Source: Nostoc sp. UHCC 0702 | GTDB lineage: Bacteria > Cyanobacteriota > Cyanobacteriia > Cyanobacteriales > Nostocaceae | Direction: 5' to 3' | NCBI GenBank assembly: GCA_017164015.1 | Contig: CP071065.1 | Span: 2,818,501 to 2,882,500, forward strand | Length of the DNA: 64,000 bases | Part shown: piece after piece, positions 50,052-59,477 of the stretch | Layout of the letters: the number at the start of each line of letters is the position of its first letter | How positions within the stretch are numbered: the first letter of the stretch is position 1 | The notes under the pieces: generated by a model | Told to the model about the DNA's origin: nothing | Databases searched by the model: none | The model's input: the letters and a program-made list of their open reading frames with translations, nothing else | Translations under genes and position numbers: made by a program

Positions 50052-51353
50052 ATGCTGCGAATCATTACTCAGCAGGCAGACGTAATAGCAGAACTACAAC
50101 GTATCTGCGATCGCACCCATGATGAACAGGTGCTTCACAAAGAAGCTACGGTGCGGGAAGTGTTGCAAGCAGTCAAGCGCCAAGGCGACAAAGCTGTGTT
50201 GCACTATACAGCTGAATTTGACAATCAAACCTTGAAGCCCGAAGAACTGCGGGTTACAGGTTCGGAACTGGATGCAGCCTACCAACAGGTATCTAAAGAA
50301 CTGCTCCAGGCAATTCAGCTAGCTTGCCGTCAAATTGAAGCATTTCACCGTCAGCGAGTCCCAAAAAGTTGGGTACACTTTGGCGATGATGATGTAGTGC
50401 TGGGCAAACGCTATACCCCTGTAGATCGAGCAGGGTTATACGTACCTGGTGGCCGCGCCGCATATCCTAGTACGGTGCTAATGAATGCTATTCCAGCCAA
50501 GGTAGCTGGTGTCCCTCGTGTGGTGATGGTGACACCACCAAGAGCAGGCAAAGCCATCAACCCAGCAGTTTTGGTGGCTGCCCAAGAAGCAGGGGTACAA
50601 GAAATTTATCGCGTTGGGGGGGCGCAAGCGATCGCTGCTTTAGCCTATGGCACAGAAACAATTCCCAAAGTGAATGTGATCACTGGGCCTGGTAATATTT
50701 ATGTCACCCTCGCCAAAAAACTTGTCTACGGCATTGTGGGCATTGATTCTTTGGCTGGCCCAAGCGAAGTGCTAATTATTGCCGATGAATCAGCAAATCC
50801 CGTGCATGTTGCTACTGACTTATTGGCACAAGCTGAACACGATCCGATGGCGGCAGCGATTTTGTTGACGACGGATACTGCTTTGGCGAAAAATGTACAA
50901 GTAGCCGTGGAAAGACAGCTAGTAGATCACCCACGGCGAATAGATACTGAAAAAGCGATCGCTCACTACGGCTTAATTGTCGTTGTGGAATCTCTAGAAG
51001 CAGCCGCAGAACTATCCAATGAATTTGCCCCCGAACATTTGGAACTAGAAATTAAAGACCCTTGGGCACTAGTTCCACTGATTCGTCACGCAGGAGCAAT
51101 CTTTTTGGGTTACTCTACACCGGAAGCAGTAGGAGACTATTTAGCAGGCCCTAATCATACCTTGCCAACTTCTGGTGCTGCTAGGTATGCTTCGCCTTTG
51201 GGGGTGGAAACGTTCCTCAAACACTCTAGTATTATTCAATACTCCCAAACTGCACTGCAAAAAGTGGCTGGTGCAATTGATGCCCTAGCAACAGCCGAAG
51301 GTTTACCTTCTCATACTGATTCAGTCCGACGCCGAATTCAGCAAGAAGAGTGA
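50052..51353 (+). CDS. hisD: Histidinol dehydrogenase
   Basis: This 433-residue zinc enzyme catalyses the last two NAD-linked steps of histidine synthesis (histidinol to histidine). Landmarks are AGLYVPGGRAAYPSTVLMNA (about residues 120-140), GGAQAIAALAYGTETIPKVN, the GPSEVLIIAD block, DLLAQAEHDP and the catalytic EFAPEHLEL (about 325-333). As usual in cyanobacteria it is not in a his operon. Confidence 0.96.
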   Translation: MLRIITQQADVIAELQRICDRTHDEQVLHKEATVREVLQAVKRQGDKAVLHYTAEFDNQTLKPEELRVTGSELDAAYQQVSKELLQAIQLACRQIEAFHRQRVPKSWVHFGDDDVVLGKRYTPVDRAGLYVPGGRAAYPSTVLMNAIPAKVAGVPRVVMVTPPRAGKAINPAVLVAAQEAGVQEIYRVGGAQAIAALAYGTETIPKVNVITGPGNIYVTLAKKLVYGIVGIDSLAGPSEVLIIADESANPVHVATDLLAQAEHDPMAAAILLTTDTALAKNVQVAVERQLVDHPRRIDTEKAIAHYGLIVVVESLEAAAELSNEFAPEHLELEIKDPWALVPLIRHAGAIFLGYSTPEAVGDYLAGPNHTLPTSGAARYASPLGVETFLKHSSIIQYSQTALQKVAGAIDALATAEGLPSHTDSVRRRIQQEE

Positions 51354-51630
51354 TTTGCAATGCTTAATTTTTTCCTAAACTGTAGGCAAAAGTTACTCAC
51401 TGGCATCACACTGAAAGTTTAAACAGTAGTTGCTACCCTACGGGAACGCTTGAGAGCAAACGAGTAAAACTCTTGAAATCAGCATTTCCAAAAAGCGCAC
51501 ACAAAGGCCACTTGCTACAACTTTGGCAGCCAAAGCAGTGGTTCCTTGTTGCATAGTGCAACTACGAATATAAAAACTTAAGTGCCTATCTGAGAAACGA
51601 TTTGGGTCTACTCTTTAGGAGATAAGAGCA

Positions 51631-52056
51631 GTGCTAAAAAATATTTTGGTAGCTCTGGACGGTTCGGAAATTGCAGAACGAGTCATTCAGACTTTAGAGG
51701 ATTTGGCGTTTTCACAAGAGGCGAAAGTCATTCTTTGCCATGTGTTTCCTACACCAGAATCAGAGATGGATTTGCCCGCCGATCGCCCTCATCCAGAGTC
51801 CCCAGCGCTTTCTTTTTTTCAGATTGAAAAATTGCTACAATCCTATCAGGAGAAGTTATCAGTAAATAGTGAATTAGAACTGGTGACAGGCGACCCCGCC
51901 CAAGAAATTATTCGGCTTGCCAATATTTACAAAGCCGAGTTGATCCTAATTGGTAGTCGTGGGTTAACTGGTATGAAGCGAATTGTCCAAGGTTCGGTGA
52001 GTAGTCAAGTTGTGGAAGAAGCTCATTGTTCGGTTTTAGTAGTGAAGCCGAATTAG
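51631..52056 (+). CDS. Universal stress protein (UspA family)
   Basis: The GTG at 51631 has TAGGAGATAAGAGCA in front. This 141-residue nucleotide-binding protein has ILVALDGSE at the start and the ATP-binding signature GSRGLTGMKRIVQGSVSSQV (about residues 111-130), followed by VLVVKPN. It probably binds ATP. It is upstream of a Uma2 gene by 29 bp, so the two may be co-transcribed. Confidence 0.9.
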   Translation: MLKNILVALDGSEIAERVIQTLEDLAFSQEAKVILCHVFPTPESEMDLPADRPHPESPALSFFQIEKLLQSYQEKLSVNSELELVTGDPAQEIIRLANIYKAELILIGSRGLTGMKRIVQGSVSSQVVEEAHCSVLVVKPN

Positions 52057-52085
52057 AATCAGGTAAAGGCTAATGAGATTATGCC

Positions 52086-52688
52086 ATGACCACAACACAA
52101 GCAGTTACCAAACGACTTACCTTTGCAGAGTATCTAGCTTATGACGATGGCACTGATACCCGCTACGAATTGGTGAATGGAGAACTAATTCCTATGAGTT
52201 TGGGAAGTGGACAACATGGTGCAGTAGCAGAATTCCTCAATGTTTATTTCCAAGCAGAAATTCTCCGGCTCAAGTTGGATTGGACTTCTAAACAAATGGT
52301 TATTGGTGTTCGTTCCCCCCGTGCTGGCAAATGGGATACATCTAGAATTCCAGATGTAGTTGTGATTCCATTGTCTCAGTGGCGAGAGTTAAAAAATAGA
52401 GAGGCAGTTATCGAACTCAACGAACCACCTCCCTTGTTAGTCGTAGAAGTTGTTAGCGAATCAACAAAGACTGTAGATTATCGAGCCAAGCGAGTAGAGT
52501 ATAACATTCTCAATATTCCAGAGTATTGGATTGTCGATCCACTAACTAACAAAGTGACAGTTTTCACATTGATTGAAGATTTATACGAACCGCTAGAGTT
52601 TGTTGGTGAAGATCATATTCAATCTCAAACTTTTCCGGAGATAGCATTAACAGTTGAGCAAGTGTTAACAGCCGGAGACTATAGATGA
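52086..52688 (+). CDS. Uma2 family (DUF820) protein
   Basis: In this 200-residue protein [20 protein letters not shown], then [23 protein letters not shown], and the core [20 protein letters not shown] with EYWIVDPL are all Uma2 motifs, and the nuclease-like acids are kept. This is a third Uma2 branch in the window. It follows the UspA gene closely. Confidence 0.9.
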   Translation: MTTTQAVTKRLTFAEYLAYDDGTDTRYELVNGELIPMSLGSGQHGAVAEFLNVYFQAEILRLKLDWTSKQMVIGVRSPRAGKWDTSRIPDVVVIPLSQWRELKNREAVIELNEPPPLLVVEVVSESTKTVDYRAKRVEYNILNIPEYWIVDPLTNKVTVFTLIEDLYEPLEFVGEDHIQSQTFPEIALTVEQVLTAGDYR

Positions 52689-52710
52689 TTGGTAAAAAAT
52701 CTATAGTCTT

Positions 52711-53103
52711 CTATCTATCTTTGCTATCCTGGGTTAGAAACTGGCGCAAGCTATACAAACTTAGGGTTTGACCCAAATTTAAAGGTAGAATTGAAACACC
52801 TTCCAAGCGGGATTGTACCCAACCTTCTCCCCAGTACCATTCGTGAAACCCATCAATGCCTCCACTCAATAGCAAGCGCAGACAGTTAGGTTTTGCAATA
52901 TTCACCTGATGATGAATTGGTACTGGCCCAGTCCAAGTTGTAAACTGAAATCCTGTATGCAATTCTTCCGGCATTCCTGGAGCAAAAGTTTGTCCTACGA
53001 GCCATTTTTCTAATTGCTTTGGATGCAGCAGACTATCACGAATGGCATCGGCTGATGCTTCAATTTCTAGCCGTAGTTGGCTTTGTTGAAAAGTACCTAG
53101 CAT
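52711..53103 (-). CDS. SRPBCC (START-like) superfamily protein
   Basis: This 130-residue protein has the pattern of a helix-grip fold: LRLEIEASADAIRDSLLHPK at the start, WLVGQTFAPG, then beta strands FQFTTWTGPVPIHHQV and a Trp-rich GFHEWYWGEGWVQ. Such domains bind hydrophobic ligands in a deep pocket; the ligand is unknown. It is convergent with the Uma2 gene. Confidence 0.6.
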   Translation of the reverse strand: MLGTFQQSQLRLEIEASADAIRDSLLHPKQLEKWLVGQTFAPGMPEELHTGFQFTTWTGPVPIHHQVNIAKPNCLRLLLSGGIDGFHEWYWGEGWVQSRLEGVSILPLNLGQTLSLYSLRQFLTQDSKDR

Positions 53104-53157
53104 TTTTCACTGTGAGATGAGTAAGTCAGCATAAATTAAAGTTAACTCGTCAGGGTT

Positions 53158-53214
53158 GTCAGTTGTCAGTTGTCAGTTGTCAGTTGTCAGTGGTCAGTGG
53201 TCAGTGGTCATTAG
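53158..53214. repeat. STRR of TCAGTTG/TCAGTGG units
   Basis: Four GTCAGTT and three GTCAGTG heptamers lie upstream of hslO, of the same type as at 16485, 27294 and 29045. Confidence 0.8.
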
Positions 53215-53335
53215 CTATTCTCCTCATCTGCCTACCTCCCCACCTTTCTACAGTAGCGATCGCTCTTGTGACTTTTCTACCTGATGAGAACCTAAAATAG
53301 AAAAAGTGGAGTTGTTAAGAAATGTAAGGTTTTTC

Positions 53336-54241
53336 ATGGCAGATCAGTTAATTCGTGCGACGGCGGCTGATGGTGGAATTCGTGCGGTAGGTGTGATCAC
53401 TACACGCTTAACAGAAGAAGCACGGCAACGCCACAAGCTTTCCTATGTGGCAACGGCAGCGCTGGGTCGGACGATGGCGGCGGGCTTATTGATGGCTTCT
53501 AATATGAAGCGAGTCGGGTCTAGGGTTAATGTCCGCGTTAAAGGCGATGGGCCTTTGGGTGGTATATTGGTAGATGCAGGCTTGGATGGGACAGTACGCG
53601 GCTATGTAGGCAACCCATCTGTAGAATTGCCTCCCAATGCTAAAGGTAAACTAGATGTCGGTGGTGCAGTAGGTGATGGCTTCCTGTATGTCGTGCGCGA
53701 TATCGGTTACGGCTATCCTTACTCTAGTACTGTAGAACTCGTTTCGGGCGAAATTGGTGAAGATGTGGCTCATTACCTTGTGAATTCCGAACAAACACCT
53801 TCAGCCTTGGTTCTAGGCGTGTTCGTGGGCGCAAGTGGTGTAACGGCTGCTGGAGGTTTGTTGGTGCAAGTCTTACCCAAAGCTGCCAGAGATGAAGCTT
53901 TAGTTGCCAAGTTGGAATCACGAGTTGCTGCTTTGTCTGGTTTTACGCCTTTGTTACAAGCTGGCAAAACGTTAACAGAAATCTTCAATGATCTGTTAGG
54001 AGACATGGGACTCTCAATCTTTCCAGAAAGCCAAATGTTACGTTTTCACTGTGGTTGCTCTTTTGATCGCGTTTTGGGGGCATTAAAGATCCTGGGAGAA
54101 GCCGAACTGCAAGACATGATTATTAAAGATGATGGTGCTGAAGCAATTTGTGACTTTTGCGGCACGGTTTATCAGGCAAATAGGGATCACTTGACTCAGT
54201 TAATTGTAGATTTACAGAGGGACGCTTCTATTTCTAGATAA
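53336..54241 (+). CDS. hslO: Redox-regulated chaperone Hsp33
   Basis: The ATG at 53336 (MADQLIRATAADGGIRAVGV) gives 301 residues. Hsp33 is a cytosolic holdase switched on by oxidation. The C-terminal redox zinc site is complete: HCGCSF (about residues 238-243) and CDFC (about 271-274), four cysteines in the CxC plus CxxC pattern. The N-terminal core with GDGPLGGILVDAGLDGTVRG is intact. Confidence 0.95.
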   Translation: MADQLIRATAADGGIRAVGVITTRLTEEARQRHKLSYVATAALGRTMAAGLLMASNMKRVGSRVNVRVKGDGPLGGILVDAGLDGTVRGYVGNPSVELPPNAKGKLDVGGAVGDGFLYVVRDIGYGYPYSSTVELVSGEIGEDVAHYLVNSEQTPSALVLGVFVGASGVTAAGGLLVQVLPKAARDEALVAKLESRVAALSGFTPLLQAGKTLTEIFNDLLGDMGLSIFPESQMLRFHCGCSFDRVLGALKILGEAELQDMIIKDDGAEAICDFCGTVYQANRDHLTQLIVDLQRDASISR

Positions 54242-54395
54242 AGGTATAAAGAGATACTTTGTTTTTCAGCAATTAATGGTATTTGTGGAGAAAGCTCATG
54301 TAAAAAGTAGCTTTTTAATGATCAGAAAGTTACTATAACAAAAACGGAATTATCATTCTAGAACAGATCGCTATTCAATTATTTTGGTGTGAGAG

Positions 54396-56459
54396 ATGAC
54401 ACAGCGGGATATTCCAGACGGTTGGTCACCAGCCGGAGCAGGAGAACCAGATAAAGTTGACGGATCGTCCCGAACGCCCCAATTCGGTGAGCCTCAAGCA
54501 TTTGGTATCCCAGCTACTGGTTCTACCTCTAAGTCAGTGAAGCAGCGAAAACAAAACAATTCCGAAGGATTACCTATAAACAGTCGCTCAGAAGAAACCA
54601 GTTTACCTAGTAGAGGTTCTGGGAAACTGCCGCGTTGGATGAAAAGCTTGGTGTTGTGGTCAGTATTATTGACTTTAATTCCTGGCAGCATAGGATTTCT
54701 GGCGATGGCAATGCTGCTGAAATTACCAGCTGCTCCCAATTGCCCATCAATTTTTTGGCCCTTGGCTAGTGCGTCGGTGCGGCTACATTGCGCTCAGTTG
54801 GCAGCGTCGAAGCAGAATGTGGAAGATTTACTGCAAGCGATCGCTCTGGTCAAACAACTGCCACAAGATCACCCATTGCGTGGAGAAATTAATCGTTTTT
54901 TAGAACAATGGTCAAAGGATATCTTAAAGCTTGCTGATGAAAATTTCCAAGCAGGGAATTTAGAACAAGCGATCGCCACTGCTCGCAAAATACCTGAAGA
55001 CTTATCAGCTTATAAATTGGTAGATGAGCAAATTGACAAATGGGAGTCAATATGGGCCAAGGCAGAAGGCATCTACCAACAGGCTTTATACGAATTAGGT
55101 AAAAACCAGTGGCAATCAGCTTTTATGCTGGCAGCCAAATTGCTGCGTGTAGACAATAATTATTGGTCAAGTACCAAATACGACCAATTAAATCGCATCA
55201 TTGCCTCGGCACGGGAAGATAGCGAAAAATTAGCAAAAGCTGAAAGTTTAGCTTCTAGCAAAGTTGTAGATAACTTGCTACAAGCAATTAAACTCGCTGA
55301 ATCTATTGGGCCAGATAGTTACTTGTATAAAAAAGCTCAAACATCCATTCCGGCATTTGGACGCAAGATGCTGAATTTGGCACAAGCAAAATTAAATGCG
55401 CGGGATGCAGATGCAGCAGTAGACATCGCCAACCAAATTCCCGAAATTTCTGGATTACATGCGGAAGTTGAAGACTTTGTTGCCATAGCTGATGCCCAAA
55501 GAAATGCATGGATAGGTACTGTTAGTAGTTTACAAACAGCGATTTCCCAGGCACAAGAAATTGATCCTTCCAGACCTGTGTATGACAAAGCACAACAATT
55601 AATTGCTCGTTGGCAGTTAGAAATTGAAGATGTGGGGCGTCTAGAAAAAGCGCGGTCACTAGCTAGCCAAGGAACAATTAACGATTTAACAGCAGCGATC
55701 GCAGAGGCACAACTTGTCCCCGTAAGCAACCCTCGTGGCTCAGAAGCTAGGCAAGAAGTGGGTCGCTGGCTGTCACAAGTGCAGACAATCGAAGACCAAC
55801 CATATTTGGATCGCGCTGAACAGATTGCATTGATTGAGGATATCAACTCTTTGCAAGCAGCGATCGCAGAAGCCAGTCAAATTCGTCAAGGTCGCGCGTT
55901 GTATCCAGAAGCACGCAAAAAAATCCGCAATTGGACAGCGAAAATACAGCGAATCCAAGACCAACCATACTTAGATCAGGCGCGAGAACTGGCTCAGAGT
56001 GGCGATTTACCTGCTGCTATTAACGCAGCTCAACCCCTGGCATCATCAGGGCGATCGCTTGCTAGTGAAGCACAAGCAGCTATAGATGACTGGGGAGGAC
56101 AAATCCGCGCCAGAGAAAACTGGAAAAAAGCGCGAGAAGTGGCACTGGCTGCTACACCAGAAGCATTAGCTGAGGCAATAAGGCTAGCAGATAAGGTGTC
56201 AAGCAATAGCGTTTTGCGCTTGGATGTAAATGTGGCCATTGACCAATGGAGTCAGCAGTTGTTAGACATTGCACGCTCTCAAGGTGATTCTGATATGAAT
56301 CGAGCCATTGAAACTGCAAGGTTGATACCACGCGGTAGTGCTGCATACAGTGCAGCGCGAGAGCAAATCAGGAATTGGCAGAAATTTCTTAATCCTGAAC
56401 CTCAGCCTCAACCTGAGTCTGAACAGTTGCAGCCATCGACTTCTACAAATGGTCAGTAA
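54396..56459 (+). CDS. Large membrane-anchored helical-repeat protein
   Basis: This 687-residue protein has an unstructured N-terminus (1-75), one membrane helix (about 86-110, SLVLWSVLLTLIPGSIGFLA), then a long region of about 12 repeats of roughly 45 residues. Each repeat has a pattern such as LQAAIAEASQIRQGRALYPE, ARKKIRNWTAKIQRIQDQPY, built of paired helices resembling TPR-type solenoids. It ends in a Pro/Gln-rich tail. I do not recognise a characterised family. The gene is monocistronic, 154 bp after hslO. Confidence 0.75.
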   Translation: MTQRDIPDGWSPAGAGEPDKVDGSSRTPQFGEPQAFGIPATGSTSKSVKQRKQNNSEGLPINSRSEETSLPSRGSGKLPRWMKSLVLWSVLLTLIPGSIGFLAMAMLLKLPAAPNCPSIFWPLASASVRLHCAQLAASKQNVEDLLQAIALVKQLPQDHPLRGEINRFLEQWSKDILKLADENFQAGNLEQAIATARKIPEDLSAYKLVDEQIDKWESIWAKAEGIYQQALYELGKNQWQSAFMLAAKLLRVDNNYWSSTKYDQLNRIIASAREDSEKLAKAESLASSKVVDNLLQAIKLAESIGPDSYLYKKAQTSIPAFGRKMLNLAQAKLNARDADAAVDIANQIPEISGLHAEVEDFVAIADAQRNAWIGTVSSLQTAISQAQEIDPSRPVYDKAQQLIARWQLEIEDVGRLEKARSLASQGTINDLTAAIAEAQLVPVSNPRGSEARQEVGRWLSQVQTIEDQPYLDRAEQIALIEDINSLQAAIAEASQIRQGRALYPEARKKIRNWTAKIQRIQDQPYLDQARELAQSGDLPAAINAAQPLASSGRSLASEAQAAIDDWGGQIRARENWKKAREVALAATPEALAEAIRLADKVSSNSVLRLDVNVAIDQWSQQLLDIARSQGDSDMNRAIETARLIPRGSAAYSAAREQIRNWQKFLNPEPQPQPESEQLQPSTSTNGQ

Positions 56460-56553
56460 TTTTTAATTGATTTTGAATAAGCCTCTTGCAAAAGTAAATT
56501 TTGTAGGAGGTTATATTATTTTGGATTTTGGATTTTGGATTTCGGATTGTGTA

Positions 56554-56713
56554 ATATCATGTCCGGCTGATTACTGATAAAAACTGAATAACCCCACCCC
56601 GCCAAAGCTGCGCTTTTGCTCCCCTCACGCCACTTGCTTCAAGTCGGCAAAGCGCGATAGCGCAGTGGCTCCCCTTACCAAGGGGAGGGGTTGGGGGTGG
56701 GATGCAATGATAT
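56554..56713. repeat. Dispersed repeat with ATATCATGTCCG end and nested palindromic element
   Basis: The ATATCATGTCCGGCTGATTA end matches the element at 187. The C-rich block CTCCCCT...CCCCTTACCAAGGGGAGG is interrupted by the CACTTGCTTCAAGTCGGC palindromic element (about 56625-56670), a nested insertion like that at 18489-18530. A weak inverted end TGATAT lies at 56708. Confidence 0.55.
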
Positions 56714-56728
56714 TAATAAGACTACTTT

Positions 56729-57340
56729 CTACTTTTTCTTTTTTGTTGTCGATTGAACAACTCTTGACTCTACGGTAAATTCAGGGATTTGCTGTAGTTC
56801 AGCTTCGCTTAAACTATATTGTTCACAAACCAAGCTGAGGCGATTTCCTGGGGTTTTTACGGCATTGACTGAATGGGTTAAATCACCTTGAAAGTAAAGT
56901 AGAGTATTCATTTGTGGCTTAATCTGTCCTAGTTGGCGTTTGTGCGATCGCAGTACTAATTCTCCCCCTTCCATATCTTGTGGTACTCGAACATACAAAA
57001 CACTGACAATTAAAGGCGGCTCAATGGTTTTGCAGTAGGAACGTAACGAGCGATCGATGTGCGGATCGACACGGGAGCCTTCCTTGAGTTGTAAAGGATT
57101 GAGGTAAAAAGCATTACAATTCGGCTGGAGAGCCAGATCCAGGTAAGGCTTGAAGTAGGGAAACTGCTGTTCTACTTGGGGTAAGTGCGATCGTTGAAAT
57201 ACGACAGAAAATCCTTTTGTACCAACAAAATCACGGTTGAGGTTGTTGATAGCAAAGTAAGGGCAAGCTTGGATTTCTCCCCACAAATCGTTCAAGTAAT
57301 TGTTGGATAAAGCGTTGGGCTGTTGTTGATAGTATTTCAA
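56729..57340 (-). CDS. 2OG-Fe(II) oxygenase family protein
   Basis: This 203-residue protein starts at a TTG (57340; MKYYQQQPNALSN). The double-stranded beta-helix core has the iron ligands in DPHIDRS (HxD, about residues 91-97) and the distal His in DLTHSV, followed by NRLSLV with the Arg that binds 2-oxoglutarate. It resembles PKHD/prolyl-hydroxylase-like enzymes. The substrate is unknown. The basic tail TTKKKK is unusual. The IS605 element lies about 100 bp upstream. Confidence 0.82.
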   Translation of the reverse strand: MKYYQQQPNALSNNYLNDLWGEIQACPYFAINNLNRDFVGTKGFSVVFQRSHLPQVEQQFPYFKPYLDLALQPNCNAFYLNPLQLKEGSRVDPHIDRSLRSYCKTIEPPLIVSVLYVRVPQDMEGGELVLRSHKRQLGQIKPQMNTLLYFQGDLTHSVNAVKTPGNRLSLVCEQYSLSEAELQQIPEFTVESRVVQSTTKKKK

Positions 57341-57469
57341 AAAAATTCGTAATTCGTAATACTTCGGCTACGCTCAGTACAAGTTCGTAATTCGTAATTA
57401 TCGCAATAAAAAGCAACAGGTGAATAGATATGATCAATATACTATGAGTTTGTTTTAAGCTTCTCAGGT

Positions 57470-58750
57470 CTAAAGACACTGAGATTTCTGAAGAGTCCAC
57501 AAAAGAACTTTCTTAGGCTGACTTAAACAACCTCTACTGATTCCAGCTAAATCAAATTTAGCTATCATCGCTACTTTACGGAGAATATTGGCAGCCCCAT
57601 TACAGTCTGCATTTATTTTGATTCCAGTTGCTGATTTAAACAAACCGCGATTGGTTCTAACACCACTACTTCTCCACCCATCAGGTTTCGCACCGATTGT
57701 AGGTAGGACATCATTATCTAGGAACGATGTTTTAGAGGTATAGCTTTCTTCGGTTTCAATAAACTCAATCCCGTATTGTTCACATAACTGTTCAATACGG
57801 TTTTTTAATTTTGCTGTTGGGATCTGAACAAACTTTTGATTGTTCTTTTTACCCAGATCAGCACTATCTTTTTGTCCTTGGTTCCAACCAAAAACAATTG
57901 AACCAATTTGATGATCAATACAATGGTTAATTACGATTATTGCAGCTTGATTTACAGCGTGACGCATTTGTCTATTACGTTTTTCTGTAATTGATGCAAG
58001 CCTGTTTGACCAAAAACCTTGTGGCTTATTCTCTTTGATTTTGGCAATTGATTTGTTGTACCACTGATTGAGACTTTTGAGATGTAAACCATCAACTATA
58101 AAAGATGTTCCAATATTAGAGACACAGGTCAGCCAGTTGTTTATTCCGTGGTCAATTCCTAATACTTTAGACTGCTCAAGTACAGATGTAGAGATGGAAA
58201 CCTCATACACAAATTCAATATACAGTTCTCTATTTCTAGGTAAAATCCTAACCTCTTTAATTACATCAAAACATAAATTAGTTGGCATCGGGAGAAAAAA
58301 TTCTTTAATACCAAACCATGCTTTAATTTGTAAACCCAAAGCAAATCGGATTTGATTGTTAATTAGCTTTAAAGAGCGTCTGGGAAAAGCTATTAAATTT
58401 AGTCCTGGCTTTCTGTAATTTGGGAATTTAGGTTTAAGGTTTAGTTCTCCCTTTTTACTTTTTTTAATTAATTCAGAAAAAGATTTGACTGACTCACCAA
58501 CAGATAAACAAGTTTGTACAGCAACTTCTGACGGTAAAGCAGAAAAATGTCTGTTTTTCCCAACTGCTTTTACTAAATCAAAACCAGTTACAAACTTGTG
58601 AGTTTTCAAATAGATTTGTCTGGCATAGTACACCGCACAATTATTTAATTTATTTGATTCAGTGCAAAGATATTCTAGTATTGCTCTTGTATCTTTATCT
58701 GTTGATATTCTATTTTGCTGGACTCCCATCAGCTTTTTAGTTTTGACCAT
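57470..58750 (-). CDS. tnpB: TnpB-like protein without zinc ribbon
   Basis: This 426-residue OrfB has RuvC-I GIDHG (about residue 198), a middle block FGWNQGQKDSADLGKKNNQK (about 287-306), TEESYTSKTSFLDND (about 331) and RuvC-III-like INADCNGAANILRK (about 379). The usual RuvC-II Glu (xxYEDL) is replaced by GWNQ, and the CxxC...CxxC ribbon is absent. Glutamates in TEESYTSK could take over catalysis, as reported for TnpB branches with rearranged active sites. It is divergent from its tnpA partner. Confidence 0.9.
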   Translation of the reverse strand: MVKTKKLMGVQQNRISTDKDTRAILEYLCTESNKLNNCAVYYARQIYLKTHKFVTGFDLVKAVGKNRHFSALPSEVAVQTCLSVGESVKSFSELIKKSKKGELNLKPKFPNYRKPGLNLIAFPRRSLKLINNQIRFALGLQIKAWFGIKEFFLPMPTNLCFDVIKEVRILPRNRELYIEFVYEVSISTSVLEQSKVLGIDHGINNWLTCVSNIGTSFIVDGLHLKSLNQWYNKSIAKIKENKPQGFWSNRLASITEKRNRQMRHAVNQAAIIVINHCIDHQIGSIVFGWNQGQKDSADLGKKNNQKFVQIPTAKLKNRIEQLCEQYGIEFIETEESYTSKTSFLDNDVLPTIGAKPDGWRSSGVRTNRGLFKSATGIKINADCNGAANILRKVAMIAKFDLAGISRGCLSQPKKVLLWTLQKSQCL

Positions 58751-58828
58751 CCGATAGCCTTTTTAGTTGACTATTATACAGTAATATCCGATGGTAGTAG
58801 ATGTCAAGTACATAATCAACTAAATACT

Positions 58829-59236
58829 ATGTTGCAGCAAGAAGACTATAAAACCAATAACCATGTTAAATTTCTGATTAATTACCATTTTGTTTTCATC
58901 CCTAAGCGTAGAAGAAAAGTACTCAAAGGTGATATTGCAACTAGAGTGAGACAAATATTTTTAGAATTAGCAATAGAAAAAGGATGGGATATTTTAGCTT
59001 TAGAAGTAGCGCCAGATCATATCCATCTATTTGTTAGTGTCAAGCCGACTGACACGCCGCAAATAGTAGTCAAAGCATTTAAAGGACGTTCGAGTTTCTA
59101 TTTACGAAAAGAATTCCCTGAACTATTGAAACTACCAAGCTTATGGACTAGTAGTTATTTCGTATCAACAGCTCTTAATGTTAGCAGTGAGGCTATTATA
59201 AAGTATATTGAAGACCCACACCACGGGACTAATTAA
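58829..59236 (+). CDS. tnpA: IS200/IS605 Y1 transposase TnpA
   Basis: The ATG at 58829 gives 135 residues (MLQQEDYKTNNHVKFLINYH). It is a HUH-class single-strand transposase: DHIHLFV carries the His-x-His metal site (about residues 61-67) and IIKYIED the catalytic Tyr (about 127). Upstream in-frame codons to 58715 overlap tnpB and are not needed. Its length and motifs are complete. Confidence 0.95.
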   Translation: MLQQEDYKTNNHVKFLINYHFVFIPKRRRKVLKGDIATRVRQIFLELAIEKGWDILALEVAPDHIHLFVSVKPTDTPQIVVKAFKGRSSFYLRKEFPELLKLPSLWTSSYFVSTALNVSSEAIIKYIEDPHHGTN

Positions 59237-59348
59237 TATTGAAAAGACCACTGCGGTTAAAACCGCACGTGTCGCTTCCCTCTCAGCACTAAAGTGACTG
59301 AGTTTCCCGCTTCCCGTGTTTTCCTATGAGTCTGCGATCGCGCCTATC

Positions 59349-59477
59349 ATGGTAAATTACAATCCATTGCACTGCCTACCCTCAGCTGAGGACTTACCCG
59401 ACTCTGACGATGAACCTGTGGATAATCGTGTTGGGTTGAGGAACGAAACCCAACCTACAGATATTATAAGTCTTTAA
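59349..59477 (+). pseudogene. Uma2 N-terminal fragment ended by a palindromic repeat
   Basis: The ATG at 59349 opens MVNYNPLHCLPSAEDLPD, then SDDEPVDN, the same subfamily start as the fragment at 7764-7869. After VDN the frame enters GTTGGGTT...AAACCCAAC (59430-59453), a dispersed hairpin, and stops at 59477. The remaining 160 residues of a Uma2 are not found downstream. It begins 18 bp after the IS605 target site. Confidence 0.75.

Larger units (their letters stand above)
57444..59325. mobile_element. IS605-type element with divergent tnpA and tnpB
   Basis: On the minus strand the right end terminates in AAACTCAT (57444) and the left flank also ends ACTCAT (59326-59331), the expected target and cleavage sequence pair. 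Matching subterminal hairpins CTCAGTGTCTTTAGACCTGA (about 57451-57473) and CTCAGTCACTTTAGTGCTGA (about 59282-59302) support these ends. A further hairpin TGCGGTTAAAACCGCA lies at 59252-59267. Both genes look intact, so the element may be active. Confidence 0.75.
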
